This document shows, piece by piece, positions 1 through 7,358 of a DNA stretch of 64,000 bases (positions within the stretch are counted from its first letter, which is position 1; every line of letters begins with the position of its first letter). The position numbers and the translations under genes are program-made. The DNA is taken from contig JACJYU010000001.1 of NCBI GenBank assembly GCA_020635915.1, positions 186,001 to 250,000 on the forward strand, written 5' to 3'. The notes under the pieces were generated by a model, which saw only the letters and a list, made by a program, of their open reading frames with translations, searched no databases and was not told the DNA's origin. The DNA comes from Flammeovirgaceae bacterium. Its GTDB lineage: Bacteria > Bacteroidota > Bacteroidia > Cytophagales > Cyclobacteriaceae.

Positions 1-501
1 AAAAACGATGGCCGTGCCATTCTTTTCTTTCGACTTGGCAATCTTGGCATCGTTAGTAACCTTGCCTTTCCTGAATTCCGCCAGCTTCGTTTTGCCCTCC
101 CTGAAAGCCTGCACCTTAAAGTAGTTGGACAGGGCGTTTACCGCTTTGGTACCGACCCCGTTTAGCCCCACCGATTTTTGAAAAGCACTGGAGTCGTATT
201 TGGCCCCGGTATTGATCTTCGACACGCAATCGATTACTTTGCCCAAAGGAATGCCACGGCCATAGTCCCTGACGGTAACCCGCTGGTCGGTGATCTCCAC
301 ATCTATTACCTTTCCATACCCCATCATGTGTTCATCGATGGAGTTGTCGATCACTTCCTTTACCAACACATAGATGCCATCGTCTTTGGAAGACCCGTCC
401 CCCAACTTGCCAATGTACATCCCCGGCCGCAGCCGGATATGCTCCCTCCAATCAAGCGACTTTACACTCGATTCGTCATACTGAAATAGGTCTTTCGCCA
501 T
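1..501 (-). CDS. parE: DNA topoisomerase IV subunit B (ParE), N-terminal part, cut by the window edge
   Basis: This is the ATP-binding subunit of topoisomerase IV, which unlinks daughter chromosomes. The 167 codons present cover the GHKL ATPase fold. Visible motifs are WREHIRLRPGMYIGKLGDGS near residue 18, the ATP/Mg site EVIDNSIDE, DYGRGIP, and the ATP-lid segment GLNGVGTKAVNALS. The RLRPGMYIGKLGDGS form with a D-GIYVL continuation resembles Bacteroidota ParE more than GyrB, whose usual text is RKRPAMYIG; this comparison is from memory. The start is the ATG at 499-501. The 3-prime part lies left of base 1. The ParE versus GyrB choice is the only real uncertainty. Confidence 0.9.
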   Translation of the reverse strand, partial: MAKDLFQYDESSVKSLDWREHIRLRPGMYIGKLGDGSSKDDGIYVLVKEVIDNSIDEHMMGYGKVIDVEITDQRVTVRDYGRGIPLGKVIDCVSKINTGAKYDSSAFQKSVGLNGVGTKAVNALSNYFKVQAFREGKTKLAEFRKGKVTNDAKIAKSKEKNGTAIVF

Positions 502-705
502 ATCTGGGTTTGCCTGGTTATAAATTTCAACTGGGTTTGAAGCCCTTCAAAAAAGCAACCAATGGATCAACGTTTAAAAAATGGTTGGGGCTAATAAAAC
601 GATTTTTCGCGGCATGGCAAGCAGGCGTGGCCACCGCCATGCTACAAATAATCATAAAGTGATGGGTTATAATTAACTGACTCTCAATGGGTAAAAACAG
701 GGCGT

Positions 706-1146
706 TCAAATGGTTCGTTTATTGACAATTTTGCGCGACAAAGTATAAACAGGCCATCCTATCGCCCAGGCCACCATCAAAAAGATGCTTCCGTAAATCA
801 CTATCCCAATGCGTTGGAAATCAAACCGCTCACCACTGTTGAGCACATCAAAGTACCCAAGCACGGTACAAAAGAAAAAATTGAGTACCATGACCTGGCC
901 AAAAAACCAGGAGCTAAAAGGTTCGTTCCGGCTGCCATAAAACCTTGAGACAACAAACGTCAAAACGTTGACCAACGCCACTACGCCCAACACCAAGTAG
1001 AACACGGTGTTCCTGGACAGCCCCGCGGCATCCACTCCTTGCCCAAAAACCACACGTTGGGGCAAATTGGCGTAGATGTACATAAAAACCACCATAAACC
1101 CCAATAATGAAAGAAACCACAACGCTTTAAATATCTTTAAGACCAT
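706..1146 (-). CDS. Conserved hypothetical four-helix membrane protein
   Basis: The 146-residue product has about four hydrophobic segments (residues 8-27, 45-66, 82-102 and 117-136) separated by short polar loops, and a basic C-terminus (SRKIVNKRT). This points to an inner-membrane protein with no enzymatic motif that I recognise. It starts at an ATG at 1144-1146 and is divergent from the sterol-desaturase-like gene, with only 38 bases between the two starts, so the two may share a control region. No function is assigned. Confidence 0.6.
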   Translation of the reverse strand: MVLKIFKALWFLSLLGFMVVFMYIYANLPQRVVFGQGVDAAGLSRNTVFYLVLGVVALVNVLTFVVSRFYGSRNEPFSSWFFGQVMVLNFFFCTVLGYFDVLNSGERFDFQRIGIVIYGSIFLMVAWAIGWPVYTLSRKIVNKRTI

Positions 1147-1184
1147 GTTGTTAAATTTGATGCTGCAAGTTAACGCGAAATGAT

Positions 1185-2411
1185 TTGAATCTGAATCCCA
1201 TTGTCCTCTCCATCCCTATTTTTTTCCTGCTGATCGGAATTGAGTTGGTGGTGGAGCGCTTTTCGCACCGAAAACTGTACCGCCTTCCCGATGCGGTCTC
1301 CAACCTCAGCTGTGGCATTACCTCCCAGCTTTCCGGTTTGTTCTTAAAAGTACTTGCCATAGGGGTGTACGAGGTCCTTTATGCCAACTTTGCCTTTTTT
1401 GAATGGGAACGAAACGGGCTTTATTGGATAGCTTTGTTCCTGCTGGTCGACTTGGCCTACTACTGGGGCCACCGGATGAGCCATGAAATCAACCTGTTTT
1501 GGGGAGGGCACGTGGTGCACCACCAAAGCGAAGACTACAACCTATCCGTGGCGTTGAGGCAAAGCAGCTTTCAGGTGGTGTGGACTTTTGCCTTTAACCT
1601 GCCACTGGCCTTGCTCGGGTTCAAGACGCTGGACTTCGCCCTGATGTCGGCCCTCAACACGCTCTATCAATTTTGGATACACACCGAAACCATCAATAAA
1701 CTGGGGTTCCTGGAATATTTCCTCAATACCCCCTCCCACCACAGGGTGCACCATGGGCGGGACCCCAAATACATCGACAAAAACCATGCAGGGGCCCTTA
1801 TTATTTGGGACAAAATGTTTGGCACCTTCCAGGCGGAAGAAGAAAAGCCCACCTATGGGATTACCAAGCCCATCAACAGTTGGAACGCTGTCTGGGCCAA
1901 CTTTAGCCACTATGCCCAAATGGGCAAAGACCTGAAAAGGATTGAAAATTGGGGCGATAAAATAAAATACCTGTTTAAAAAACCCGGCTGGCTCCCCGAA
2001 TCCCTTGGAGGTTACCGCCCCGCCCCGGAAGTGGACAAGGCCACCTATAAAAAATACGAGACGCCCGCCCCGATGGCGCTCCACTACTATGTGCTGTTTC
2101 AGTACGGGCTTTGCCTTGCCGGCACAGGGTTGTTCCTGTTCCACCAGAACAACTTCCTGATAGGCGAAAAAGCGTTCTTCACCGTCATCATCTCCATTGT
2201 GGTGGTCAATTGTGGCGTGCTCTTTGAAAACAAGCCCTGGGTAATATGGGCAGAGTGGCTCCGCATTGTCCTCTACCCTTTGCTTTTGATCGTGCTGACA
2301 CTCGTCTATTTTTTGCCTACCCTGCTCATTGGTACGGCCATTGCTTATTTGATTATCTCGGGTACCTGGTTTTATTCCCTTACAAAAAATGCACGCCTTC
2401 AAACCGCTTAG
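1185..2411 (+). CDS. Sterol desaturase / fatty acid hydroxylase family membrane protein
   Basis: The 408-residue protein is a membrane di-iron oxygenase of the fatty acid hydroxylase superfamily, related to alkylglycerol monooxygenase. The eight-histidine signature is clear: GHRMSH near residue 94, GGHVVHH near residue 106, and SHHRVHHGRDPKYIDKNHAG near residue 185. N-terminal and C-terminal blocks are strongly hydrophobic. The start appears to be TTG at 1185: no in-frame ATG exists upstream before a stop at 1158, and the first internal ATG lies within the histidine motif. It probably hydroxylates or desaturates a lipid or hopanoid-like substrate, which cannot be named from sequence. Its end overlaps the next gene by 23 bases. 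Confidence 0.85.
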   Translation: MNLNPIVLSIPIFFLLIGIELVVERFSHRKLYRLPDAVSNLSCGITSQLSGLFLKVLAIGVYEVLYANFAFFEWERNGLYWIALFLLVDLAYYWGHRMSHEINLFWGGHVVHHQSEDYNLSVALRQSSFQVVWTFAFNLPLALLGFKTLDFALMSALNTLYQFWIHTETINKLGFLEYFLNTPSHHRVHHGRDPKYIDKNHAGALIIWDKMFGTFQAEEEKPTYGITKPINSWNAVWANFSHYAQMGKDLKRIENWGDKIKYLFKKPGWLPESLGGYRPAPEVDKATYKKYETPAPMALHYYVLFQYGLCLAGTGLFLFHQNNFLIGEKAFFTVIISIVVVNCGVLFENKPWVIWAEWLRIVLYPLLLIVLTLVYFLPTLLIGTAIAYLIISGTWFYSLTKNARLQTA

Positions 2412-2763
2412 CCATATCATTTTAGTGTCGCTGTTGGCGATTGCCTGCACCCATGCGTTGCCCACCCTTGACGGGATGGATTTGACGCTTTGGAAAGAGG
2501 ATAGGAACGGGTGCAAGGGCCATCGGGCCAAAATGGTAGAGGCCCTTACAAAAGAAAAGGAAAAGCTAAAGGCGCTGAGGGAAATGGAAGTCGTCCAATT
2601 GCTGGGGAGGCCGGACGAAAATGATTTGCTGGAAAGGAACCAAAAGTCGTATGTGTATTTTTTGGGGCCTGGCCCTGCATGTACGGGCCCCAGTGGCGAG
2701 CCAAGGCAATTGGTACTAAGGATCAATGCCACGGGCCTCGTGAAAGAAACGATGATCAAATAG
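2389..2763 (+). CDS. Small lipoprotein, function unknown
   Basis: The 124-residue product has a lipoprotein signal (hydrophobic stretch ending LLAIAC, cysteine near residue 20). After it come a charged helical region (residues 40-65, rich in K and E) and a C-terminal segment LLGRPDENDL...YFLGPGPAC...LVLRI...GLVKE. That layout resembles the small alpha-beta fold of BamE/SmpA-like lipoproteins, but this is an inference from layout only. The ATG at 2389 lies inside the end of the sterol-desaturase-like gene, so the two are probably cotranscribed and translationally coupled. Confidence 0.6.
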   Translation: MHAFKPLSHIILVSLLAIACTHALPTLDGMDLTLWKEDRNGCKGHRAKMVEALTKEKEKLKALREMEVVQLLGRPDENDLLERNQKSYVYFLGPGPACTGPSGEPRQLVLRINATGLVKETMIK

Positions 2764-2769
2764 AAGTTT

Positions 2770-2777
2770 TATATTTG
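2770..2777 (+). promoter_or_regulatory. Candidate -7 element (TATATTTG) for 3-hydroxybutyryl-CoA dehydrogenase
   Basis: TATATTTG matches the Bacteroidota -7 consensus TAnnTTTG and lies 30 bases before the ATG at 2808, just after the stop of the lipoprotein gene. No TTG was found at the expected -33 spacing, so the promoter is only partly supported. Confidence 0.4.
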
Positions 2778-2807
2778 CCAAAATCAATTGGATATCCATT
2801 CAGTATA

Positions 2808-3698
2808 ATGAAAAATATTTCGGTTATCGGTTCGGGCACCATGGGAAATGGCATCGCCCATGTTTTTGCCCTCAACGGGTATAATGTTTCCCTTATCGAC
2901 ATTGCAGAAGACCGGCTGGCGGCCGCGCTTGCCACCATTGAAAAAAACCTTGCCCGCCAGGTGGACAAAGGGGCAATCACCGATAGCGACAAGCAAAAGG
3001 CAATAGGCAATATTTCTACCTTCACCGATTTGAAGAAAGGCGTTGCCACTGCCGACCTCGTGGTGGAGGCCGCCACTGAAAACGTGGACCTCAAGCTGAA
3101 AATATTCAAAGACCTGGATGGCCTGGTAAAACCTGAAACGGTGTTGGCTTCAAATACTTCGTCCATTTCCATTACAAAAATAGCTTCCGTTACGTCACGC
3201 CCCGACAAAGTCATAGGCATGCACTTCATGAACCCGGTACCGGTGATGAAGTTGGTGGAGGTGATAAGGGGATACGACACAAGCGAAAAGGTGACGGCCG
3301 GCATTATGGCACTTTCGAAGTCGCTGGGCAAATCTCCCGTGGAGGTAAACGACTATCCCGGCTTTGTGGCCAACCGCATCCTCATGCCCATGATCAATGA
3401 GGCTATCCATGCCCTTTTTGAAGGCGTGGGTGGCGTGGCAGAGATCGATACCGTGATGAAACTGGGAATGGCGCATCCCATGGGCCCGCTGCAACTGGCA
3501 GACTTTATCGGCCTGGATGTTTGCCTTTCGATCCTGCGCGTGCTCCACGATGGTTTTGGCAATCCCAAGTATGCCCCCTGCCCCCTTCTCGTCAACATGG
3601 TGCAGGCAGGCCACCTGGGGGTGAAATCGGGAAGCGGGTTCTATAAGTATGCGAAAGGAAGCAAGGAGTTGGTGGTGGCGGACCGGTTTAAAGCGTAG
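2808..3698 (+). CDS. hbd: 3-hydroxybutyryl-CoA dehydrogenase
   Basis: A 296-residue NAD(P)-dependent 3-hydroxyacyl-CoA dehydrogenase that interconverts acetoacetyl-CoA and 3-hydroxybutyryl-CoA (fatty acid, butyrate or phenylacetate metabolism). The Rossmann motif VIGSGTMGNGIAH is at residues 5-17. The signature around the catalytic dyad is present: SNTSS near 117, GMHFMNPVPVMKLVEVI near 138, and a C-terminal helical domain with NDYPGFVANRILMPMINEA. The length is typical of the single-domain short form. The reading frame stays open upstream to 2679, but the ATG at 2808 begins exactly at the conserved MKNISVIGSG, so that start is used. PaaH is an alternative name for the same family. Confidence 0.93.
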   Translation: MKNISVIGSGTMGNGIAHVFALNGYNVSLIDIAEDRLAAALATIEKNLARQVDKGAITDSDKQKAIGNISTFTDLKKGVATADLVVEAATENVDLKLKIFKDLDGLVKPETVLASNTSSISITKIASVTSRPDKVIGMHFMNPVPVMKLVEVIRGYDTSEKVTAGIMALSKSLGKSPVEVNDYPGFVANRILMPMINEAIHALFEGVGGVAEIDTVMKLGMAHPMGPLQLADFIGLDVCLSILRVLHDGFGNPKYAPCPLLVNMVQAGHLGVKSGSGFYKYAKGSKELVVADRFKA

Positions 3699-3712
3699 GC
3701 CATGAGGGGACG

Positions 3713-4531
3713 CTAATCAAAAATAACCTTGAGGGGGTTGCGCAACCCCCGGAACCCCACCATTTCTATTCCGGTGCTGCCAATAAACATCTTCGCCTGT
3801 ATCTTCACCGGGATTTTGTTGCCATCATCGGATATCCAGCACGTGATGGAGTTCTCGCCATCAAATAACTTATTGTCGGGCATGATGGGCACCAGCTTCA
3901 AGCACCTTATCTTTCCTACCCGGGTGTGGATCACCTCCTTGCCATCGTAAATGATATCCAGGTTATAGGAGGTATCCTCGAAGAAGCCGGAAATGGTGAT
4001 GGTGTCGCCCTTGTGAAGTTTTTCAAACTCGATGACCCGCAGGTAAAGAAATCCCCCCACCAGGTCCCTGACGTTATCAGGGGTATCGTACACCTTGGCA
4101 TCATCGTACACCCCGGTCTTCTTGTTCCTTACCTTTACTTCGGCCTTGTTATGGGCGTGGTCAAAAGTAGTCAACTCGTCCTTCCTGTACCTTCCTTCCT
4201 TTATTTTGCGGTAGCTCACATGGGTAATCAGTGCGGCCGTATCGATATAGGCGCCCCACTGGTCGTCCACTTTGGTGATCCATGACACCATGCCACTGGT
4301 TGCCCCAAAGGCATCCACCTTGTAGCTGGGCCTGGAGTTGATCCGAAAAATCTTCTTGTCCACTTTGGTGGTGGCGCTTCCAACGGTAAAAAAGCCAAAA
4401 TTGACACGATAGTGGATTTCTTCACCGGGGCCAAAGCTGGTGTTGTTGATTTCGGGAAATCCATATTCCTGGCGAACGGCAAAGGCCGAGAGGCCGAGGA
4501 ACAAAACAAAACCAATCAGCAGTCGGTCCAT
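3713..4531 (-). CDS. DUF3108 domain protein, exported
   Basis: The 272-residue product has an N-terminal signal peptide (MDRLLIGFVLFLGLSAFAVR) and then a beta-rich domain matching DUF3108: GEEIHYRVNFGFFTVGSA near residue 40, VSWITKVDD near 88, and KIRCLKLVPIMPD near 210. Members are periplasmic or outer-membrane associated and of unknown function. The ATG at 4531 is preferred to a TTG two codons upstream because it begins the signal peptide. The gene is convergent with hbd, with 14 bases between stops. Confidence 0.75.
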   Translation of the reverse strand: MDRLLIGFVLFLGLSAFAVRQEYGFPEINNTSFGPGEEIHYRVNFGFFTVGSATTKVDKKIFRINSRPSYKVDAFGATSGMVSWITKVDDQWGAYIDTAALITHVSYRKIKEGRYRKDELTTFDHAHNKAEVKVRNKKTGVYDDAKVYDTPDNVRDLVGGFLYLRVIEFEKLHKGDTITISGFFEDTSYNLDIIYDGKEVIHTRVGKIRCLKLVPIMPDNKLFDGENSITCWISDDGNKIPVKIQAKMFIGSTGIEMVGFRGLRNPLKVIFD

Positions 4532-4580
4532 TTTCAAAATTAGGTCTAATTGACAAAACCTTCAAAGCATGTGCCAAAGG

Positions 4581-5402
4581 CTAGACGGATACATTATTCT
4601 CCCTTAGCGCCTCGTTCAGCGAGGTTTTTTTATCGGTGCTCTCCTTCCGCTTGCCAATGATCAACGCACAGGCCACGTGGTATTCGCCTGCCGGGAATTT
4701 CTTGGGCATGGAGCCGGGCACCACCACGGAACGGGACGGCACCATGCCCTTGTGCACGACAGGTTCCGGCCCTGTCACGTCAATTATTTTGGAGCTGCCC
4801 GTCAGCACCACATTGGCGCCCAACACGGCCTCCTTGCCCACATGCACGCCCTCCACAATAATGCAGCGGGAGCCTATGAAGGCACCGTCTTCCACGATGA
4901 CAGGGGCGGCCTGGACAGGTTCCAACACCCCGCCTATGCCCACGCCCCCGCTCAGGTGCACCTGCTTCCCTATCTGTGAACAACTGCCCACTGTTGCCCA
5001 GGTGTCCACCATGGTGCCCTCGTCCACATAGGCGCCAATATTTATGTAAGAAGGCATCATCACTACCCCCTTGTTCACAAAAGAACCATAACGTGCGATG
5101 GCATGGGGCACCACCCTCACGCCCAATGTTTTATAGTCCTTTTTAAGGGCGATCTTATCGTGGAATTCGAAGGGGCCCACTTCAAGGACCTCCATCTGCT
5201 GGATGGGGAAATACAAAATTACCGCCTTCTTTACCCACTCATTTACCTTCCAGTCCGCCCCTTCCGGCACTGCCACCCTCAGGCTTCCCTTGTCCAATAG
5301 GCCGATCACCGCCCGGATGGCATCCTGGGTGGCCTTTTCCTCCAGGAGCGTGCGGTCGTTCCAGGCGGCCTCAATCTGCTGTTGCAATTCCATTTGTTCC
5401 AT
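4581..5402 (-). CDS. dapD: 2,3,4,5-tetrahydropyridine-2,6-dicarboxylate N-succinyltransferase
   Basis: DapD transfers succinyl from succinyl-CoA to tetrahydrodipicolinate in the succinylase branch of lysine and meso-diaminopimelate synthesis. The 273 residues match the usual family length. An N-terminal helical domain is followed by the left-handed beta-helix with hexapeptide-type repeats. Recognisable blocks are MMPSYINIGAYVDEGTMVDT near residue 115, WATVGSCSQIGKQVHLSGG, AFIGSRCIIVEGVHVGKEA and VVVPGSMPKK near 226. It stands alone, with a good promoter upstream (5423-5450). Confidence 0.96.
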   Translation of the reverse strand: MEQMELQQQIEAAWNDRTLLEEKATQDAIRAVIGLLDKGSLRVAVPEGADWKVNEWVKKAVILYFPIQQMEVLEVGPFEFHDKIALKKDYKTLGVRVVPHAIARYGSFVNKGVVMMPSYINIGAYVDEGTMVDTWATVGSCSQIGKQVHLSGGVGIGGVLEPVQAAPVIVEDGAFIGSRCIIVEGVHVGKEAVLGANVVLTGSSKIIDVTGPEPVVHKGMVPSRSVVVPGSMPKKFPAGEYHVACALIIGKRKESTDKKTSLNEALRENNVSV

Positions 5403-5422
5403 ATTTTATGAATCTTTAAGTT

Positions 5423-5450
5423 CAAATATAAGGGTACTTACACAGTTCAA
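5423..5450 (-). promoter_or_regulatory. Bacteroidota-type promoter of dapD
   Basis: On the minus strand TTG (5450-5448) is followed after 17 bases by TATATTTG (5430-5423), matching the TTG-N(17-23)-TAnnTTTG consensus. The -7 element ends 20 bases before the dapD ATG, which predicts a leader of roughly 15 bases. Confidence 0.65.
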
Positions 5451-5510
5451 TGGGCAATAGCCACTATCATTCCCCTTTTTGGCACACAAACAACCATTTT
5501 GGGTAAACCC

Positions 5511-6626
5511 ATGAAGGCCAACAAGCACATGGGCAGGCCTAGGATCGTGATCGCTTCCGTACTGAAGCCGCTGGACGACACCCGTATGTTCGGGAAGATG
5601 GCAGCCAGCCTCACCGGCAATGGCACGGCCGATGTTTACATAATAGGCCAGGCCGTAAAGGGAATAACCGCCAATCCGGGTATCCATTTTATAGGCCTGA
5701 AGCCCGTGGAGAGGCTGGGGCTTGGCAGGCTGCTGCTGCCGGCAAAAATCCTCATAAAAACCCTTAAAGTAAAACCATCGCTATTGATAGTCAATACCCA
5801 TGAGTTATTGATAGTTAGCATTGTAAACAGAATTTTATTTGGTTGCAAGATCGTGTACGATATCCGCGAAAATTACTACCGGAACATCCTCTACTCGGAA
5901 GCTTTTCGCGGGCCAATCAAATGGCCGGTAGCCCTATGGGTCAGGCTCAAGGAAAAGGTGGCCTCCCCCCTGTTCCACCACTTTATTTTGGCCGAAAAGG
6001 CTTATGAAAACGAACTGGGCTTTGTCGGGGAACGGTACACTATATTGGAGAACAAGGCCCTGCCCCAACATGGTTTTGCCCGTGCCCCAGCCGATGCCCC
6101 CACCAACCTTCTTTTCAGCGGCACCATTGCTGCCAGCACGGGGATTTTCCAGGCCATTGAACTGGCGCAACAACTGCACCAGGCCGATGCCCGGGTACGG
6201 CTGTCCATTGTGGGGTACTGTGCTTTGCCCCACGTGCGGGAAAAAGTGGCCGAAGCAGTGGCGGGCAAGCCCTGGATATCCCTTAAGGGGTTCAACCACC
6301 TGGTGCCCCATAGGGAAATAATGGAAGAAATACGGCACGCGGACTTTGGCATTGTTTACTACCCCCCTTCCCCGCATACTTCTGGCGCGGTCCCTACCAA
6401 GTTGTACGAATACATGGCCTGCCAACTGCCCGTGCTCACCTGGAAAAACCAGTCCTTTGCCCACTGGGTGACGCAAAACCAGGCAGGGCTGATCGTAGAG
6501 GGGCCGGTCGGTTTCATTTGGGTGGGGATGATGTATAAAAAATTCCATCCCCGTCCCATTGACGGCCTGGTGTGGGAGGGCGAAAAATTCAGGAAGCTGG
6601 CCGCCCGGTTGCTGGGGCAGCCATAG
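5511..6626 (+). CDS. Glycosyltransferase, GT4-like (GT-B fold)
   Basis: The 371-residue protein resembles group 1 glycosyltransferases. Its N-terminal half opens with RIVIASVLKPLDDTRMFGK, a nucleotide-fold strand. The C-terminal half has the donor-binding region FGIVYYPPSPHTSGAVPTKL followed by YEYMACQLPVL, which carries the conserved glutamates expected of the family. A possible membrane-associating amphipathic region lies near residues 65-100. It probably builds a cell-surface polysaccharide or lipid-linked glycan; donor and acceptor are unknown. The ATG at 5511 is taken as start; a TTG at 5499 and another ATG at 5529 are alternatives. It has no glycan gene neighbours here. Confidence 0.8.
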   Translation: MKANKHMGRPRIVIASVLKPLDDTRMFGKMAASLTGNGTADVYIIGQAVKGITANPGIHFIGLKPVERLGLGRLLLPAKILIKTLKVKPSLLIVNTHELLIVSIVNRILFGCKIVYDIRENYYRNILYSEAFRGPIKWPVALWVRLKEKVASPLFHHFILAEKAYENELGFVGERYTILENKALPQHGFARAPADAPTNLLFSGTIAASTGIFQAIELAQQLHQADARVRLSIVGYCALPHVREKVAEAVAGKPWISLKGFNHLVPHREIMEEIRHADFGIVYYPPSPHTSGAVPTKLYEYMACQLPVLTWKNQSFAHWVTQNQAGLIVEGPVGFIWVGMMYKKFHPRPIDGLVWEGEKFRKLAARLLGQP

Positions 6627-6649
6627 CCAGGTTGTTTCCTAAATATTTT

Positions 6650-6677
6650 TTTAGATAAGACTAAATTTATACTTTTG
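6650..6677 (+). promoter_or_regulatory. Candidate MntR operator and -7 element upstream of the metal repressor gene
   Basis: A palindrome TTTAG-N6-CTAAA lies at 6650-6665. It is followed four bases later by TACTTTTG (6670-6677), which fits the TAnnTTTG -7 consensus. A further CCTAAA half-site is at 6638-6643. TTTAG/CTAAA half-sites resemble known MntR/DtxR-type boxes (established knowledge, from memory). The position just upstream of the -7 element would let the repressor block its own transcription and that of the linked transporter. Confidence 0.55.
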
Positions 6678-6700
6678 CCAGTATAATCACGACTTTTTGC

Positions 6701-7357
6701 ATGACGTTGAGCCTGGCGGAAGAGAATTACCTAAAAGCCATTTACCACCTCTCCCTTGACGGGGCCAAAGGCGTGCTCACCAATGCGTTGGCGGATGCCA
6801 TGAACACGAAGGCCGCCTCCGTTACCGACATGGTCAAGAAGCTCTCGGCCAAAAGCCTCATTTCATACAAAAAATATTATGGGGTGAACATTACGGCCAA
6901 AGGAAAAAGCCAGGCCTTGCAGGTGATCCGGAGGCACCGGTTGTGGGAAACTTTTTTGGTGCGGAAACTGGGCCTCGCCTGGGACGAAGTGCACGAGATT
7001 GCCGAACAACTCGAGCACATCCGGTCCAAGCGCCTGATTGAAAAACTGGACAAATTTTTGGAATACCCCACGGTGGATCCCCATGGGGACCCCATCCCAA
7101 ACCAAAAAGGGAAAATCGTGGCCACGCCACAAATGCCCCTTTGCCAGGCACCAATAGGGTACGCGGGGACCATTGTGGCGGTGAGCGATTCCAGCCCGGA
7201 TTTCTTAAAGTACCTGGAAAAGATTGGCGCCATCCCGGGGAAGAAAATCAAGGTAATGAACATAGAAGTGTATGACGCGTCCATGGAGGTGGTGGTGGGC
7301 AACCATAAAACCATTGTTTCCAGGGAGGTATCAAAGAACATATTGGTCACGGAATGA
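6701..7357 (+). CDS. mntR: Metal-dependent transcriptional repressor, DtxR/MntR family
   Basis: The 218-residue protein has three parts. A winged helix-turn-helix comes first (residues 1-65, ENYLKAIYHL...TNALADAMNTKAASVTDMVK). The metal-binding dimerisation domain follows (residues 70-140, HRLWETFLV, DEVHEIAEQLEHI). The C-terminal FeoA/SH3-like domain spans about 150-218. H and E residues typical of the metal sites are present. The next gene, one base away, is an Nramp transporter, which favours manganese over iron as the sensed metal. A palindrome upstream suggests autoregulation. The symbol is assigned from context, not from specificity tests. Confidence 0.88.
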   Translation: MTLSLAEENYLKAIYHLSLDGAKGVLTNALADAMNTKAASVTDMVKKLSAKSLISYKKYYGVNITAKGKSQALQVIRRHRLWETFLVRKLGLAWDEVHEIAEQLEHIRSKRLIEKLDKFLEYPTVDPHGDPIPNQKGKIVATPQMPLCQAPIGYAGTIVAVSDSSPDFLKYLEKIGAIPGKKIKVMNIEVYDASMEVVVGNHKTIVSREVSKNILVTE

Positions 7358-7358
7358 T

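Noticed and set aside
1542..2759. A 405-codon open frame on the minus strand
   Set aside because: It is antisense to the sterol-desaturase-like and lipoprotein genes, both of which have recognisable motifs; the antisense product has none.
7272..7358. Upstream extension of the Nramp transporter frame
   Set aside because: It lies inside mntR in another frame and adds no family-like sequence.
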